Assembly: GCA_015709495.1 (NCBI GenBank)
Contig: CP054189.1
Location: 2,790,001 to 2,854,000 of the forward strand
Source: Chthonomonadaceae bacterium
Lineage (GTDB): Bacteria; Armatimonadota; Fimbriimonadia; Fimbriimonadales; Fimbriimonadaceae
Direction: 5' to 3'
Length of the DNA: 64,000 bases
Under the pieces are notes generated by a model. The model worked only from the letters and a program-made list of their open reading frames with translations, made no database searches and had not been told where the DNA came from. The position numbers and the translations under genes were made by a program. This document shows, piece by piece, positions 33,467-42,089 of the stretch (positions are counted from its first letter, which is position 1; each line of letters starts with the position of its first letter).

Positions 33467-34177
33467 TCAGAGCACACCGTCGGGCGGCAAGAGGGTGATT
33501 TCTTCCAGCCAGCTTCCTTCGGGACGCAGGCAAATCCGGGCGATTTCTTGCCCTACGTCGGCAACCTTGAGCATCCGCTTTCGGTCGGGGGCGCTCGATT
33601 GTGCGTCCCATAGCGGGGTATCGGTCGCCCCAAGCAGGACGCCTGCCGTTCGGATGTTGCTCGCTATGTACTCTTCGTTGAGGCACTTCACGAGCATTCG
33701 CGCGCCGGCTTTGGACGAGCAATAGGCGGCGGCGTGGGAGAACGGCCGGATCGCCGCGATGCTCAACACGATGATGATGCGCCCGCCGCCCCGTTGGAGC
33801 ATGTGGGGAATCGCGGCGCGACACATCGCCAACGGCCCGATTAGGTTGGACTCGATTTGGCTACGGTGCTCGTCGAGGGTGAGTTCATGGGTGGGTCCAT
33901 ACTTCGCGGAGCCCGCCGATAGAAGCAGAACGGGGCGAAACTCCCCTTTTTCCGGAGCGAATTCAGAGCAGAGGCGAGCGCAGAACTCCTCGTCGGAGGT
34001 GTCGCCTTCACACGTAGTCAGGCAGGCGTCGCCGCAGGCAGAGGCGGTTGCCCGTAACCTCTCCGGGTTTCGCCCGCTCAGGATGACCTTCGCTCCCGCC
34101 TGGGCGAGGGCCGTCGCGCTGGCGCGCCCTACGCCTCCGGAAGCTCCCGTGACGATCACTCGGAACTCCTGGCTCAT
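33467..34177 (-). CDS. Short-chain dehydrogenase, sepiapterin-reductase-like
   Basis: 236 residues with a classical SDR fold: NADP-binding TGASGGVG (10-17), SAG in place of NAG, and catalytic Ser, Tyr and Lys in LSIAAIRPFSHAAAYCSSKAG. The SIAAIRPFSHAAAYC block and the ATDTPLWD loop resemble bacterial sepiapterin reductases, which fits the position: its ATG overlaps the stop of a PTPS-domain gene (ATGA). Sepiapterin reductase completes tetrahydrobiopterin synthesis from the PTPS product. The exact pterin made cannot be told. It is the last gene of the six-gene unit that starts at 39258. Confidence 0.75.
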   Translation of the reverse strand: MSQEFRVIVTGASGGVGRASATALAQAGAKVILSGRNPERLRATASACGDACLTTCEGDTSDEEFCARLCSEFAPEKGEFRPVLLLSAGSAKYGPTHELTLDEHRSQIESNLIGPLAMCRAAIPHMLQRGGGRIIIVLSIAAIRPFSHAAAYCSSKAGARMLVKCLNEEYIASNIRTAGVLLGATDTPLWDAQSSAPDRKRMLKVADVGQEIARICLRPEGSWLEEITLLPPDGVL

Positions 34178-35001
34178 TGTCTTTCGACCTCAAAGGCGTT
34201 CCTCGCCGTTTCCAGAAGACGGACTCGAACAAGCTTCGCGGGCAGGGCGCCCTCGAGCGCTTCCCAGATCTTTTGCGCGACGACTTCGCTTGTAGGGATG
34301 AGCCCCTGCAATTCGGCAACGTCCACGTTGAGGTTCTTGTGGTCATAACGATCCACCACGATTTCGTGAACCGCCCTGTCGAACAGTTCGAGGTCGACGA
34401 GCATTCCCGTCTCCGGATGGGGGTCGCCTTCGAGGGTGACTTCGAGCACGTAATTGTGCCCGTGGCCCGCTGGGTTCCAGCACTTCCCGTAGAGTTCGAG
34501 GTTGCGCTCCTCGGAGAGCGCGGGGTTGTGGAGTCTGTGCGAAGCTGCAAACTCATACGATCGGGTGAGGGTCATTCGTTCTTGGTCTCCTGTTCGATGC
34601 CATTCACACCAGAGCGTAGGCATCTCTTCGAGGCGGAGGCGTGTGAGTTGGACGGGCAAGCTCCATCCGGCGAGCGTGTCGCGAATGTAGAGCGTGAGGT
34701 TCTCGGTTGTCGGCGGGCACCGCTGAAACCGAGGAATCTCGTCGTTGAGGCTCTTTTGGTCGAGAGGGCCGACGATCCGGCTCTGCAATTCCCGATCGAG
34801 GTCCTTGATGTTCACGACCATACCGGTTTCGGGGTCGATGGGGCCCTGCGCAGTGACGTCGAGCACGTAGTTATGGCCGTGGTTGAAGGGGGAGGCGAAC
34901 CGGCCGAACCGGGCACGGTTCTGATCGGCAGCCAGGCGATCGCTCCAGTACCTGTGCCCGCACGAAAACACCACGCGCCGGGTGAGTTTGAAGCAGATCA
35001 C
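34174..35001 (-). CDS. Tandem 6-pyruvoyl-tetrahydropterin-synthase (PTPS/QueD) domain protein
   Basis: 275 residues with two PTPS domains in one frame. The C-terminal domain (from Met 143) has all zinc histidines and the catalytic Cys, Asp and His (LYGKCWNPAGHGHNY; RYDHKNLN). The N-terminal domain keeps the zinc histidines (CGHRYW, NHGHNY) but has Phe for the catalytic Cys (FGRFASPFNHGHNY) and Gln for His (LDQKSLND). The start is GTG 35001 with GGAGG 5 bases upstream, in a GTGA overlap with the permease gene. An internal ATG (34575) with AGGAG further upstream could also yield the second domain alone. Likely product: 6-pyruvoyl-tetrahydropterin or a queuosine-type intermediate. Confidence 0.85.
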   Translation of the reverse strand: MICFKLTRRVVFSCGHRYWSDRLAADQNRARFGRFASPFNHGHNYVLDVTAQGPIDPETGMVVNIKDLDRELQSRIVGPLDQKSLNDEIPRFQRCPPTTENLTLYIRDTLAGWSLPVQLTRLRLEEMPTLWCEWHRTGDQERMTLTRSYEFAASHRLHNPALSEERNLELYGKCWNPAGHGHNYVLEVTLEGDPHPETGMLVDLELFDRAVHEIVVDRYDHKNLNVDVAELQGLIPTSEVVAQKIWEALEGALPAKLVRVRLLETARNAFEVERQ

Positions 35002-35861
35002 TTCGGCCTCCGGAATGGAACTCCGAGCGCTGCGGGGGCTGCCGTCCCCTTCCCCACGGCGATCAGGACGAGTAGGGCGACCCCATACGGCATGGCGATG
35101 AAGAGCTGGTAGGGGAGGTTCCAGCCCTTGGCTTGAAACGCGTATTGAAGCGAGTCGAGGTATCCCATGAGAAGCGCCGCGCCTATGACGAACAACGGAT
35201 TCCATCGCGCAAACGTCACCATCGCGATCGCGACGAACCCCCGTCCGCCCGTCATGTTTTCGGAGAACGATCCCACGATTCCGAGGCTCAAGTATGCGCC
35301 GGCGATCCCTCCGAGAACTCCCCCAAGGGCGAGGGCCTGGAACCTCAGTCGGGCGACATCCCAACCGAGAGCGTCCGCGGCTGCCGGTTCTTCTCCGCAA
35401 GCTCGAACGCCCAGCCCCCACGGAGTCTTGAAGAGGAGGACATACACTACGGGGACGGCGAGCAGGGTTGATAGGAGAACCCAATCGACGCCTTGCCAGT
35501 TGGGGATTTTGGGGACGCTCAAGAGGACTCCCGATTCGCCGAATTGGCTGCGGAAGTGCGCGCCGGTGACCCCCAATGCCAGAAGCGAGATCGCGGCGCC
35601 GGTCACGACTTGATCGACGAGAAGCGTGATCGTAAACAGCCCAAACACGAGGGACAGCAACAGCCCGGCGAGTCCGCCTACGGCGACGCCCAACCACGGG
35701 TTGCCCGTGAGATGGGTCGCGAACATCCCCGCATACGCGCCGATCAGCATGGTGCCTTCGAGGCCGATGTTGATCAATCCGGCCCTTTGAGTGAGGGTCT
35801 CGCCAAGCGCCGCAAGCCCGACCGGCACGCTGAATTGGAGGAGCAGGAGGAGCTCGCTCAT
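34998..35861 (-). CDS. Nucleoside ABC transporter permease 2 (YufQ/NupQ-like)
   Basis: 287 residues with about eight to ten membrane helices in the BPD_transp_2 pattern: LPVGLAALGET-type start, GLINIGLEGTMLIGAYAGM, LGWDVARLRFQALALGG and GRGFVAIAMVTFARWNPL. It pairs with permease 1 as the heterodimeric channel of a BMP-dependent (purine) nucleoside importer. The ATG overlaps the permease 1 stop (ATGA) and its own stop overlaps the PTPS start (GTGA), so the translation of all three is coupled. Confidence 0.88.
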   Translation of the reverse strand: MSELLLLLQFSVPVGLAALGETLTQRAGLINIGLEGTMLIGAYAGMFATHLTGNPWLGVAVGGLAGLLLSLVFGLFTITLLVDQVVTGAAISLLALGVTGAHFRSQFGESGVLLSVPKIPNWQGVDWVLLSTLLAVPVVYVLLFKTPWGLGVRACGEEPAAADALGWDVARLRFQALALGGVLGGIAGAYLSLGIVGSFSENMTGGRGFVAIAMVTFARWNPLFVIGAALLMGYLDSLQYAFQAKGWNLPYQLFIAMPYGVALLVLIAVGKGTAAPAALGVPFRRPK

Positions 35862-36877
35862 AGGCCTCCCCTGGCCGCGCGGTTCTTGAGGAGAGTCTGG
35901 AGGGCGACAAAGCCAAGGACTCCCATCGCCTGCATGACGTAGATGAGGGTCGTTCCTCCCGCTGACAACCTGGCGAGGTTCTCTGATCCGGCAAAGAGCG
36001 CTCCGACGAACCCACTGCTGGCGACGACCCCCAGCGGGTGGAGTCCGCCGATCAGGGCCGCCGGAATCGCCAGGAATCCCCAGTTCTGCGAGAATCCTGA
36101 GCTGATCTGCCCGACTACGCCAGCGTATTCGACACCGCCAGCGAGCCCGCAAAGCGCGCCCGAAAGCGCCATTGCCTGAATGCGGATGCGCCCTCCATCG
36201 ATCCGCGCCGCGTCGGCCGCTTTGGGGTTCTCGCCGACCAGCCTGAGATTGAAGCCGTGAGCGGTGCGGAAGAGATACACGAACAGCGCTCCAGCCAGCA
36301 GGATCGCAAGGAGGGTACCGGTGTGGAAGTCGGTTTGCGCGTCGAACCTCGTGAGCATCACGCTTTCGGGCAGGCGGTCGGAGACTGGCAAAGCCCCCGT
36401 GGATTCCCGCAAGGGACCGGACGCCGCGTAGCTGATCCCTTGAATCGCGACGAAGTTGAGTAGGATCGTCGAAATCACGACTTGGACTCCCCGTCTCACG
36501 TGGAGCCAGCCCGCGAATGCGGCGAAGAGCGAGCCAGCGATTGCGGAGGCGATCAACACGAGCGGAGTGAGGACCAGTCCGGGCGCAAGAGGGACGAGCT
36601 TGTAAGCCAATGCGCCCGCTGTCGCGCCGACAAGAAGCTGCCCCTCGCCTCCGATGTTGTACATCGCGGAGCGCCATGCGATTACGATCCCCAAACTCGC
36701 GAGCAAGAGCGGGGTCGCCTTGACTGCGGTACGGCTCCAGCCGAACTTGTCGCCGAACGCCCCTTCGACGAGCAAAGCCAACGAGGAGCCGACGGGCAGC
36801 CCGAAAACGAGGAGGACGAAGACAAGGACCGCTCCGAGAATCGCGACGCCAGCAGCCAGAAGAACCAGCCGGTTCAA
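35858..36877 (-). CDS. Nucleoside ABC transporter permease 1 (YufP/NupP-like)
   Basis: 339 residues with about ten membrane helices. It carries family motifs ESMYNIGGEGQ-like (RSAMYNIGGEGQLLVGATAGAL), ARIDGGRIRIQAMALSGALCGLAGG and GFLAIPAALIGGLHPLGVV. It is the first of two permease subunits of a BMP-dependent ABC importer. It overlaps the ATPase gene by 4 bases upstream and permease 2 by 4 bases downstream. Confidence 0.88.
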   Translation of the reverse strand: MNRLVLLAAGVAILGAVLVFVLLVFGLPVGSSLALLVEGAFGDKFGWSRTAVKATPLLLASLGIVIAWRSAMYNIGGEGQLLVGATAGALAYKLVPLAPGLVLTPLVLIASAIAGSLFAAFAGWLHVRRGVQVVISTILLNFVAIQGISYAASGPLRESTGALPVSDRLPESVMLTRFDAQTDFHTGTLLAILLAGALFVYLFRTAHGFNLRLVGENPKAADAARIDGGRIRIQAMALSGALCGLAGGVEYAGVVGQISSGFSQNWGFLAIPAALIGGLHPLGVVASSGFVGALFAGSENLARLSAGGTTLIYVMQAMGVLGFVALQTLLKNRAARGGL

Positions 36878-38253
36878 GTAGCCCCCACGAGCGCTCCCCC
36901 CGACATGCGAAACACGTGATGGCTCAGTTCGTCGAGTTCGTCACGGTCGCTGGAGAAGAGCGCAACGCCCGCGCCCTTAACAGCGGCCGATCGGATTCGT
37001 GATCGTACAAACTCGGTCGCTCGCAAGTCGAGCCCACGCGTTGGATTCACAGCTACCAGCACGTCCGGGGTTTGGTGCAAGGCCCGCGCTACGACGATCT
37101 TCTGTTGGTTGCCCCCACTCAGGGAACCTGCTGGGGCGTCGAGTCCGGGGGTTTTGATCGAGAACTCCTCGATCAGGCTACCGGCCCATTCGCGAGCGGC
37201 CGCGATCCTCACGAAGGGGCCCCGCCGCAGTGTCGGAAGTCTGCTTCCTTCGATCATGAGGTTATCGAATACCGACGCGCCGAGGGCAAGTCCCTCGCTC
37301 CTGCGGTCCTGTGGTATGTATGCGGGCCGCCTCGAACCACCGCAAAGGTCGATGGCGCCGGATTGAATGGCCCGGACTCCTGCCAGGGCCTCGGCTAGTT
37401 CGACTTGCCCGTTGCCATCGACCCCGCCGAACCCGAGGATTTCGCCTTGGCGGAGTCGGAACCCGACCCCTTGGACGGCGACTTCTCCGCGAGCGCCCCG
37501 AACCGTCACGTCCGTCGCCTCAAGTACGGCGGTCCCCAGGTTCGGCGCAAGGGCTTCGGCCTTGGCGAGGCGGTCTCCGATCATCCAGCGCTCGAGTTGG
37601 TCGAGGTTGGCCTCGCTGCGTTCCACCGAACCTACGATCTTTCCACCTCGGAGGACGGTGATTCGGTCCGCAACCGAGAGCACTTCGGCGAGGTTGTGAG
37701 CGATTAGGACCACGCCCGCGCCTTGGTCGCGAAGGCCCCGCAAGACCCGAAACAGTTCCTCAGTCTCCGCTTTGTCGAGGACGGCGGTGGGCTCATCGAA
37801 GAGGAAGGCGCGAGCTTGGGTAGAGAGCGCCTTTGCGATCTCGATTCGCTGCTTCATCCCGACCGAAAGGTCTTCAGTTCGGGCTTGGGCATCGAGCTTC
37901 CAGCCCAGCCGTTGCGCGGCTTCGAGCCCTGGCTTAGAGGCCCGGTCCATGTCGAAGAAACGCAATGTGGAGCTCAGGTTGGCAAGGGCGATGTTTTCCT
38001 CGACGCGAAAGGCGGGCACGAGGGTGAAGTGCTGGTGAACCATCGCCACCCTTCCCGCAGACCAAATTTCGCCAGAGTCGGGGACCCAACGACCTTCGAA
38101 AAGGTGCATCAGGGTCGATTTTCCGGCTCCGTTCTCACCGATTACGGCGTGGATTTCCCTAGCGGTGATCGAGAGCGTTACGTCGTCGACGGCGACTGTC
38201 GGCCCGAACCGCTTCGAGACCGATCGGGCCGCCAACAGTTCTTCCGCCATCAC
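36874..38253 (-). CDS. Nucleoside ABC transporter ATP-binding protein (YufO/NupO-like)
   Basis: 459 residues with two nucleotide-binding domains. The first has Walker A GENGAGKST, signature LSVGMKQR and Walker B AFLFDEPTAVLD. The second has the degenerate Walker A GVDGNGQVELAEAL usual in RbsA/YufO proteins, then LSGGNQQK and VAVNPTRGLD. It is somewhat shorter than the usual 500. It powers import with the two permeases below and the lipoprotein above. ATG 38253 and ATG 38250 are both possible starts; AAGGTG precedes them. Confidence 0.9.
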   Translation of the reverse strand: MMAEELLAARSVSKRFGPTVAVDDVTLSITAREIHAVIGENGAGKSTLMHLFEGRWVPDSGEIWSAGRVAMVHQHFTLVPAFRVEENIALANLSSTLRFFDMDRASKPGLEAAQRLGWKLDAQARTEDLSVGMKQRIEIAKALSTQARAFLFDEPTAVLDKAETEELFRVLRGLRDQGAGVVLIAHNLAEVLSVADRITVLRGGKIVGSVERSEANLDQLERWMIGDRLAKAEALAPNLGTAVLEATDVTVRGARGEVAVQGVGFRLRQGEILGFGGVDGNGQVELAEALAGVRAIQSGAIDLCGGSRRPAYIPQDRRSEGLALGASVFDNLMIEGSRLPTLRRGPFVRIAAAREWAGSLIEEFSIKTPGLDAPAGSLSGGNQQKIVVARALHQTPDVLVAVNPTRGLDLRATEFVRSRIRSAAVKGAGVALFSSDRDELDELSHHVFRMSGGALVGAT

Positions 38254-38259
38254 CTTGCG

Positions 38260-39258
38260 TCAGAACTCGTCCTTGGGGACGCTGAGTTTTCCAGTAGAAA
38301 TGTCTGCCTTGGCCTTGGCGATCAGGTCGAGGACCTCGGCAGGGATTCGGTCGGTCCAGAGGGGATTCCAAACGAAGTCGATCGCGCCGGAGCCCATTTG
38401 CATCAGTTGAATTCGGCCCTTATAGTTGCCCGATTGAACTTCTCGCGCGAGTTCGAGGAACGCGGGGCCTGCGACGATGACGGCGGAGGCGACGATGGCG
38501 GGCGACACCGAGTTCTGGTCGCTATTCGCCCCAAACGCCATGACGCCTTTTTCGTCACATGCGTCGAACACCCCCTTTGCGGCCGCGTTCGCCTGGTGGA
38601 TGATGCAGTCCACACCTTCCTCGATCAATTGGAGCGTCGCGCGCTTCGCGGCCGCGGAGTCGCTTCCGCTCCCGGTGAAGACTTCACGGACCTTGATTTC
38701 TGGATTGACCGACCTCGCTCCGGCGGCGAAGGCCTTGAAGGTTGAACGAATCGAAGGGACATCGTCGCCGCCGACCATTCCGACCGCGCCCGACTTCGAG
38801 AGCTTTGCTGCCGCCATCCCCGCGAGGAAAAAGCCTTCCTCCAATGCGAAACGAAAGGCCCCGACGTTGTCCGCGGTTTGTCCGCCCGAACTGCTGACGA
38901 ACACCGTTTCCGGGAAGTCCTTGGCGACTCGGATCGAGGGCTCATTGTATTCGTACCCGTGTCCGAAGACGATGCGGAAGCCCTTTTGCGCGTAGGAGCG
39001 CATGGCGTCGGGAATCTGCGCCGACTTTGCCTCCTGGTTGCGAACCTCCGCGCCGAGTTCCTTCTCAACGGCCTTCAGCCCTTCGTAGGCCATCGCGCTC
39101 CAACCCGCATCGCTGATCGGGCTGGGGGTCAGGAGGGCGACTTTGAGCTTGGATTCGGCCGCCGCCGTCTGTGCGGGGTCCGGTTCGTCCTTCGCGCCGC
39201 TACACCCGGCGATGGTCACGAGACACCCAAGGGCCAAGGCGGATTGCCATCTGCACAT
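38260..39258 (-). CDS. BMP-family substrate-binding lipoprotein
   Basis: 332 residues. A signal peptide with lipobox TIAGC (Cys 19) anchors it to the membrane. The BMP/PnrA fold shows LKVALLTPSPISDAGWSAMAYEGL, FGHGYEYNEPSIRVAKDFPET, AGMAAAKLSKSGAVGMVGGDD and GVDCIIHQANAAAKGVFDAC. PnrA-like proteins bind purine nucleosides. The nucleoside-contacting Phe/Asp/Gly residues cannot be confirmed without a structure alignment. It is the first gene of the transport-pterin unit. A TACAAT box 6 bases before the ATG suggests a leaderless mRNA. Confidence 0.9.
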   Translation of the reverse strand: MCRWQSALALGCLVTIAGCSGAKDEPDPAQTAAAESKLKVALLTPSPISDAGWSAMAYEGLKAVEKELGAEVRNQEAKSAQIPDAMRSYAQKGFRIVFGHGYEYNEPSIRVAKDFPETVFVSSSGGQTADNVGAFRFALEEGFFLAGMAAAKLSKSGAVGMVGGDDVPSIRSTFKAFAAGARSVNPEIKVREVFTGSGSDSAAAKRATLQLIEEGVDCIIHQANAAAKGVFDACDEKGVMAFGANSDQNSVSPAIVASAVIVAGPAFLELAREVQSGNYKGRIQLMQMGSGAIDFVWNPLWTDRIPAEVLDLIAKAKADISTGKLSVPKDEF

Positions 39259-39264
39259 GGGCTG

Positions 39265-39270
39265 ATTGTA
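39265..39270 (-). promoter_or_regulatory. -10 box TACAAT of the transporter-pterin operon
   Basis: On the minus strand TACAAT is followed by 6 bases and the ATG (39258) of the BMP lipoprotein gene, a spacing for leaderless transcription. Confidence 0.5.
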
Positions 39271-39321
39271 CGCTCTTTTGTCAGGTATCTGGCGACCCTG
39301 CTAGGGAATCCCGAATCGAGG

Positions 39322-41964
39322 TTAGTTTTGGACTTGGGCCGACTCGCCGCGGAAGACGAACTCGCTTCCCTCAAAGCTCACCCGGACCACCTGGCCCTCT
39401 TGGACCTCGCCCCGGAGGATGCTGTTGGCCAGCGGGTTCATGATGTACTGCTGGATCGCCCTCTTGAGGGGCCTCGCGCCGTACACAGGGTCGTAGCCGA
39501 CGGTCGCGATTTCGACGAGCGCGCTTTCGGCAACATCGAGCGTGACGCGCTGTTCGGCGAGACGTTGGGCGAGGAGGTCGAGCTGAATGCGCACGATCTG
39601 CTTGATCTCGCTGACCCCCAGCGGGCGAAAGACGACGATGTCGTCGAGCCGGTTGATGAACTCGGGTCGGAAGAAAGCGCGCACCTCGTCGAGGATCTTC
39701 TGCTTGGTGGCTTCGAAGGGCGACGCTTTTCCTTCTGCCTCGGCTTCGCCTGTGGGCAATCCCAACGGTTCCGAGTAGTGGTGCGATCCGAGGTTGCTGG
39801 TCATGATGACGACGGCGTTTCGAAAGTCAACCGTTCTGCCTTGTCCGTCGGTGAGCCTTCCGTCGTCGAGCATCTGCAGGAGCACGTTGAACACCTCGGG
39901 GTGGGCCTTCTCGATCTCGTCGAGGAGAACGACGCTGTAAGGCCGACGCCGAACCGCCTCGGTGAGCTGTCCCCCCTCTTCGTAGCCGATGTAGCCGGGA
40001 GGAGCGCCGATCAGGCGGGCCACGGAGTGCTTTTCGCCGTACTCGCTCATGTCGATCCGCACCATCGCTCTCTCCTCGTTGAACATGAACTCGGCGAGGG
40101 CTTTCGCGGTCTCCGTTTTCCCGACGCCGGTTGGGCCCAAGAACAAGAAGGAGCCGATGGGGCGGTTGGGATCGGAGAGTCCGCTTCGTGCGCGGCGAAT
40201 CGCATCCCCCAAGAGGCGAAGCGCCTCGTCTTGCCCCACGACGCGCTTGCGGAGCTGATCTTCGAGGGTGAGAAGTTTCTGCATTTCGCCTTGGAGCAAG
40301 CGGCTCACGGGGATTCCGGTCCACTTGCCCACAACCTCGGCGACGTCGTCGCTATCGACTTCCTCCTTCAGCATCTTTCCTTCGGTTTGGATGCTTTCGA
40401 GAGTCGCCATCGCGGCGTCCATTTTCGCCTTCAGTTCGGGGAGCCTTCCATGCTGGATTTCGGCCGCCCTGCCCCAATCGGCCTCGCGCTCTGCCGTCTG
40501 GAGTTGTCCTTTGAGGAGGTCCATTTCCTCCTTGAGAGCCCGCACCGCTTCGATCTGCTGTTTTTCCTTTTGCCACTCCGCGCGGAGTTTGGAGGCTTGC
40601 TCTTGGAGTTCGGCTAGCTTCTTTTCCGTCGACTGGAGTCTCTCCCGACTGGCCTTGTCCTCTTCTTTTCGGAGCGCTTCTCGGTCGATTTCGAGTTGAA
40701 TGATCTGGCGCTCAACCTCGTCGATCTCGGTGGGCACGGAGTCGATCTCCATCTTCAACCGAGAAGCGGCCTCGTCCATGAGGTCGATCGCCTTGTCGGG
40801 CAGAAAACGGTCGGAGATGTACCGCGAGCTGAGGGTCGCCGCGGCGACGAGCGCGGAGTCGGTAATCCGCACGCCGTGATGGATTTCGTACCTCTCCTTG
40901 AGTCCGCGCAGAATGGAAATCGTCTCTTCGATGGAGGGCTCGTCGACATAGACGGGCTGGAACCTCCGCTCCAATGCCTTGTCCTTTTCCACATGCTCTC
41001 GGTACTCGTCGAGCGTCGTCGCACCCACGCAGCGAAGCTCACCCCGGGCGAGCATCGGCTTGAGCATATTGGCGGCATCGAGGCTGCCTTCTGCCATGCC
41101 CGCCCCCACGAGCGTATGGAGTTCGTCGATGAACAGGACCACTCGGCCCTCGGCCTGCTTGATCTCTTCCAGAACGGCCTTGAGTCGGTCTTCGAACTCC
41201 CCCCGATACTTGGAGCCCGCGATCAGCGCGCCCAGGTCGAGGGCGACGAGGCTCTTGTCGCGAAGCCCTTCGGGCACATCGCCAGCGATAATCCGCTGCG
41301 CCAGACCCTCGACGACTGCGGTCTTGCCGACTCCCGGCTCGCCGATCAGGACCGGGTTGTTCTTCGTGCGCCGGCTGAGCACCTGGATGACCCGCCGAAT
41401 CTCCTCGTCGCGGCCGATGACGGGGTCGAGCTTGCCCGATCTCGCCTTTTCGGTGAGGTCTACGCCGTACTTTTCCAGCGATTGGTAGCGATCCTCGGCG
41501 CTTTGATCGGTGACCTTCTTGCCTCCCCGGATTTCTGCGATCGCTTGAGTGAGCGCCTCCTTGGTGACTCCTGCGTCCCGAAGCAGCTTCCCGGTGGTGC
41601 CAGCCTCCATCGCGAGCGCAAGCAGGAGATGCTCGGTAGAGACATAGGAATCGCCCATCTGGTCGGCCAGCTTGAAGGCGTCGGTAAAGGCGCGTTGCAC
41701 ACGCCCGCCGAGCGAAGCGCCGTAAGTCGCGGACTGCCCCTCGACTCGCGGCATTCGTTCGAGTTCGGATTCGACCTTGGAGATGAGCGGGGGCTCGGGA
41801 ACTCCTAGTTTTTGGAGGATCGGAAGGGTTGTCCCCGCTTCCTGCTTCAGGAGGGCCAGGAGAAGGTGTTCGGCGTCAAGGGCGGTGTGCTGGTAGTTCG
41901 CAGCAACCTGCTGGGCTTCCTGCACCGCCTCTTGCGCTTTGAGGGTGAGCTTGTCGAACTTCAT
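39322..41964 (-). CDS. clpB: ATP-dependent chaperone ClpB
   Basis: 880 residues, full length. It has the N-terminal Clp_N repeat domain, AAA1 with Walker [11 protein letters not shown], a long coiled-coil middle domain (about 410-535) that contacts DnaK, and AAA2 with Walker [15 protein letters not shown] and sensor [16 protein letters not shown]. The middle domain marks it as ClpB and not ClpA/C. No IGF/IGL ClpP-docking loop is seen. It solubilises aggregated proteins with the DnaK system. No CIRCE palindrome was found upstream, though GGAACC at about 42014-42019 on the minus strand might be an ECF-type -35 element. Confidence 0.95.
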   Translation of the reverse strand: MKFDKLTLKAQEAVQEAQQVAANYQHTALDAEHLLLALLKQEAGTTLPILQKLGVPEPPLISKVESELERMPRVEGQSATYGASLGGRVQRAFTDAFKLADQMGDSYVSTEHLLLALAMEAGTTGKLLRDAGVTKEALTQAIAEIRGGKKVTDQSAEDRYQSLEKYGVDLTEKARSGKLDPVIGRDEEIRRVIQVLSRRTKNNPVLIGEPGVGKTAVVEGLAQRIIAGDVPEGLRDKSLVALDLGALIAGSKYRGEFEDRLKAVLEEIKQAEGRVVLFIDELHTLVGAGMAEGSLDAANMLKPMLARGELRCVGATTLDEYREHVEKDKALERRFQPVYVDEPSIEETISILRGLKERYEIHHGVRITDSALVAAATLSSRYISDRFLPDKAIDLMDEAASRLKMEIDSVPTEIDEVERQIIQLEIDREALRKEEDKASRERLQSTEKKLAELQEQASKLRAEWQKEKQQIEAVRALKEEMDLLKGQLQTAEREADWGRAAEIQHGRLPELKAKMDAAMATLESIQTEGKMLKEEVDSDDVAEVVGKWTGIPVSRLLQGEMQKLLTLEDQLRKRVVGQDEALRLLGDAIRRARSGLSDPNRPIGSFLFLGPTGVGKTETAKALAEFMFNEERAMVRIDMSEYGEKHSVARLIGAPPGYIGYEEGGQLTEAVRRRPYSVVLLDEIEKAHPEVFNVLLQMLDDGRLTDGQGRTVDFRNAVVIMTSNLGSHHYSEPLGLPTGEAEAEGKASPFEATKQKILDEVRAFFRPEFINRLDDIVVFRPLGVSEIKQIVRIQLDLLAQRLAEQRVTLDVAESALVEIATVGYDPVYGARPLKRAIQQYIMNPLANSILRGEVQEGQVVRVSFEGSEFVFRGESAQVQN

Positions 41965-42089
41965 GCGAATCTCTTTAGCCTCTTGCTATCAAATAACTTG
42001 ATGCTCATTATTATTACGGTTCCAACCCGGGGGCCGTTCCGAACGTCCCGCCACCCCACGAACATTGTAATCCCCTTCGGCAGCGTTGC

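Noticed and set aside
35002-36015. Extension of the tandem PTPS frame upstream to 36015
   Set aside because: The frame stays open antiphase to the permease genes, but the GTG at 35001 with GGAGG and the GTGA overlap marks the true start.
38878-40617. 579-codon plus-strand frame across clpB and the BMP gene
   Set aside because: ClpB and the BMP lipoprotein explain the DNA on the minus strand; the frame has no recognisable domain.
41965-42089. CIRCE element or sigma-32 promoter upstream of clpB
   Set aside because: No TTAGCACTC-N9-GAGTGCTAA and no convincing sigma-32 boxes were found; only a GGAACC that might be an ECF -35.
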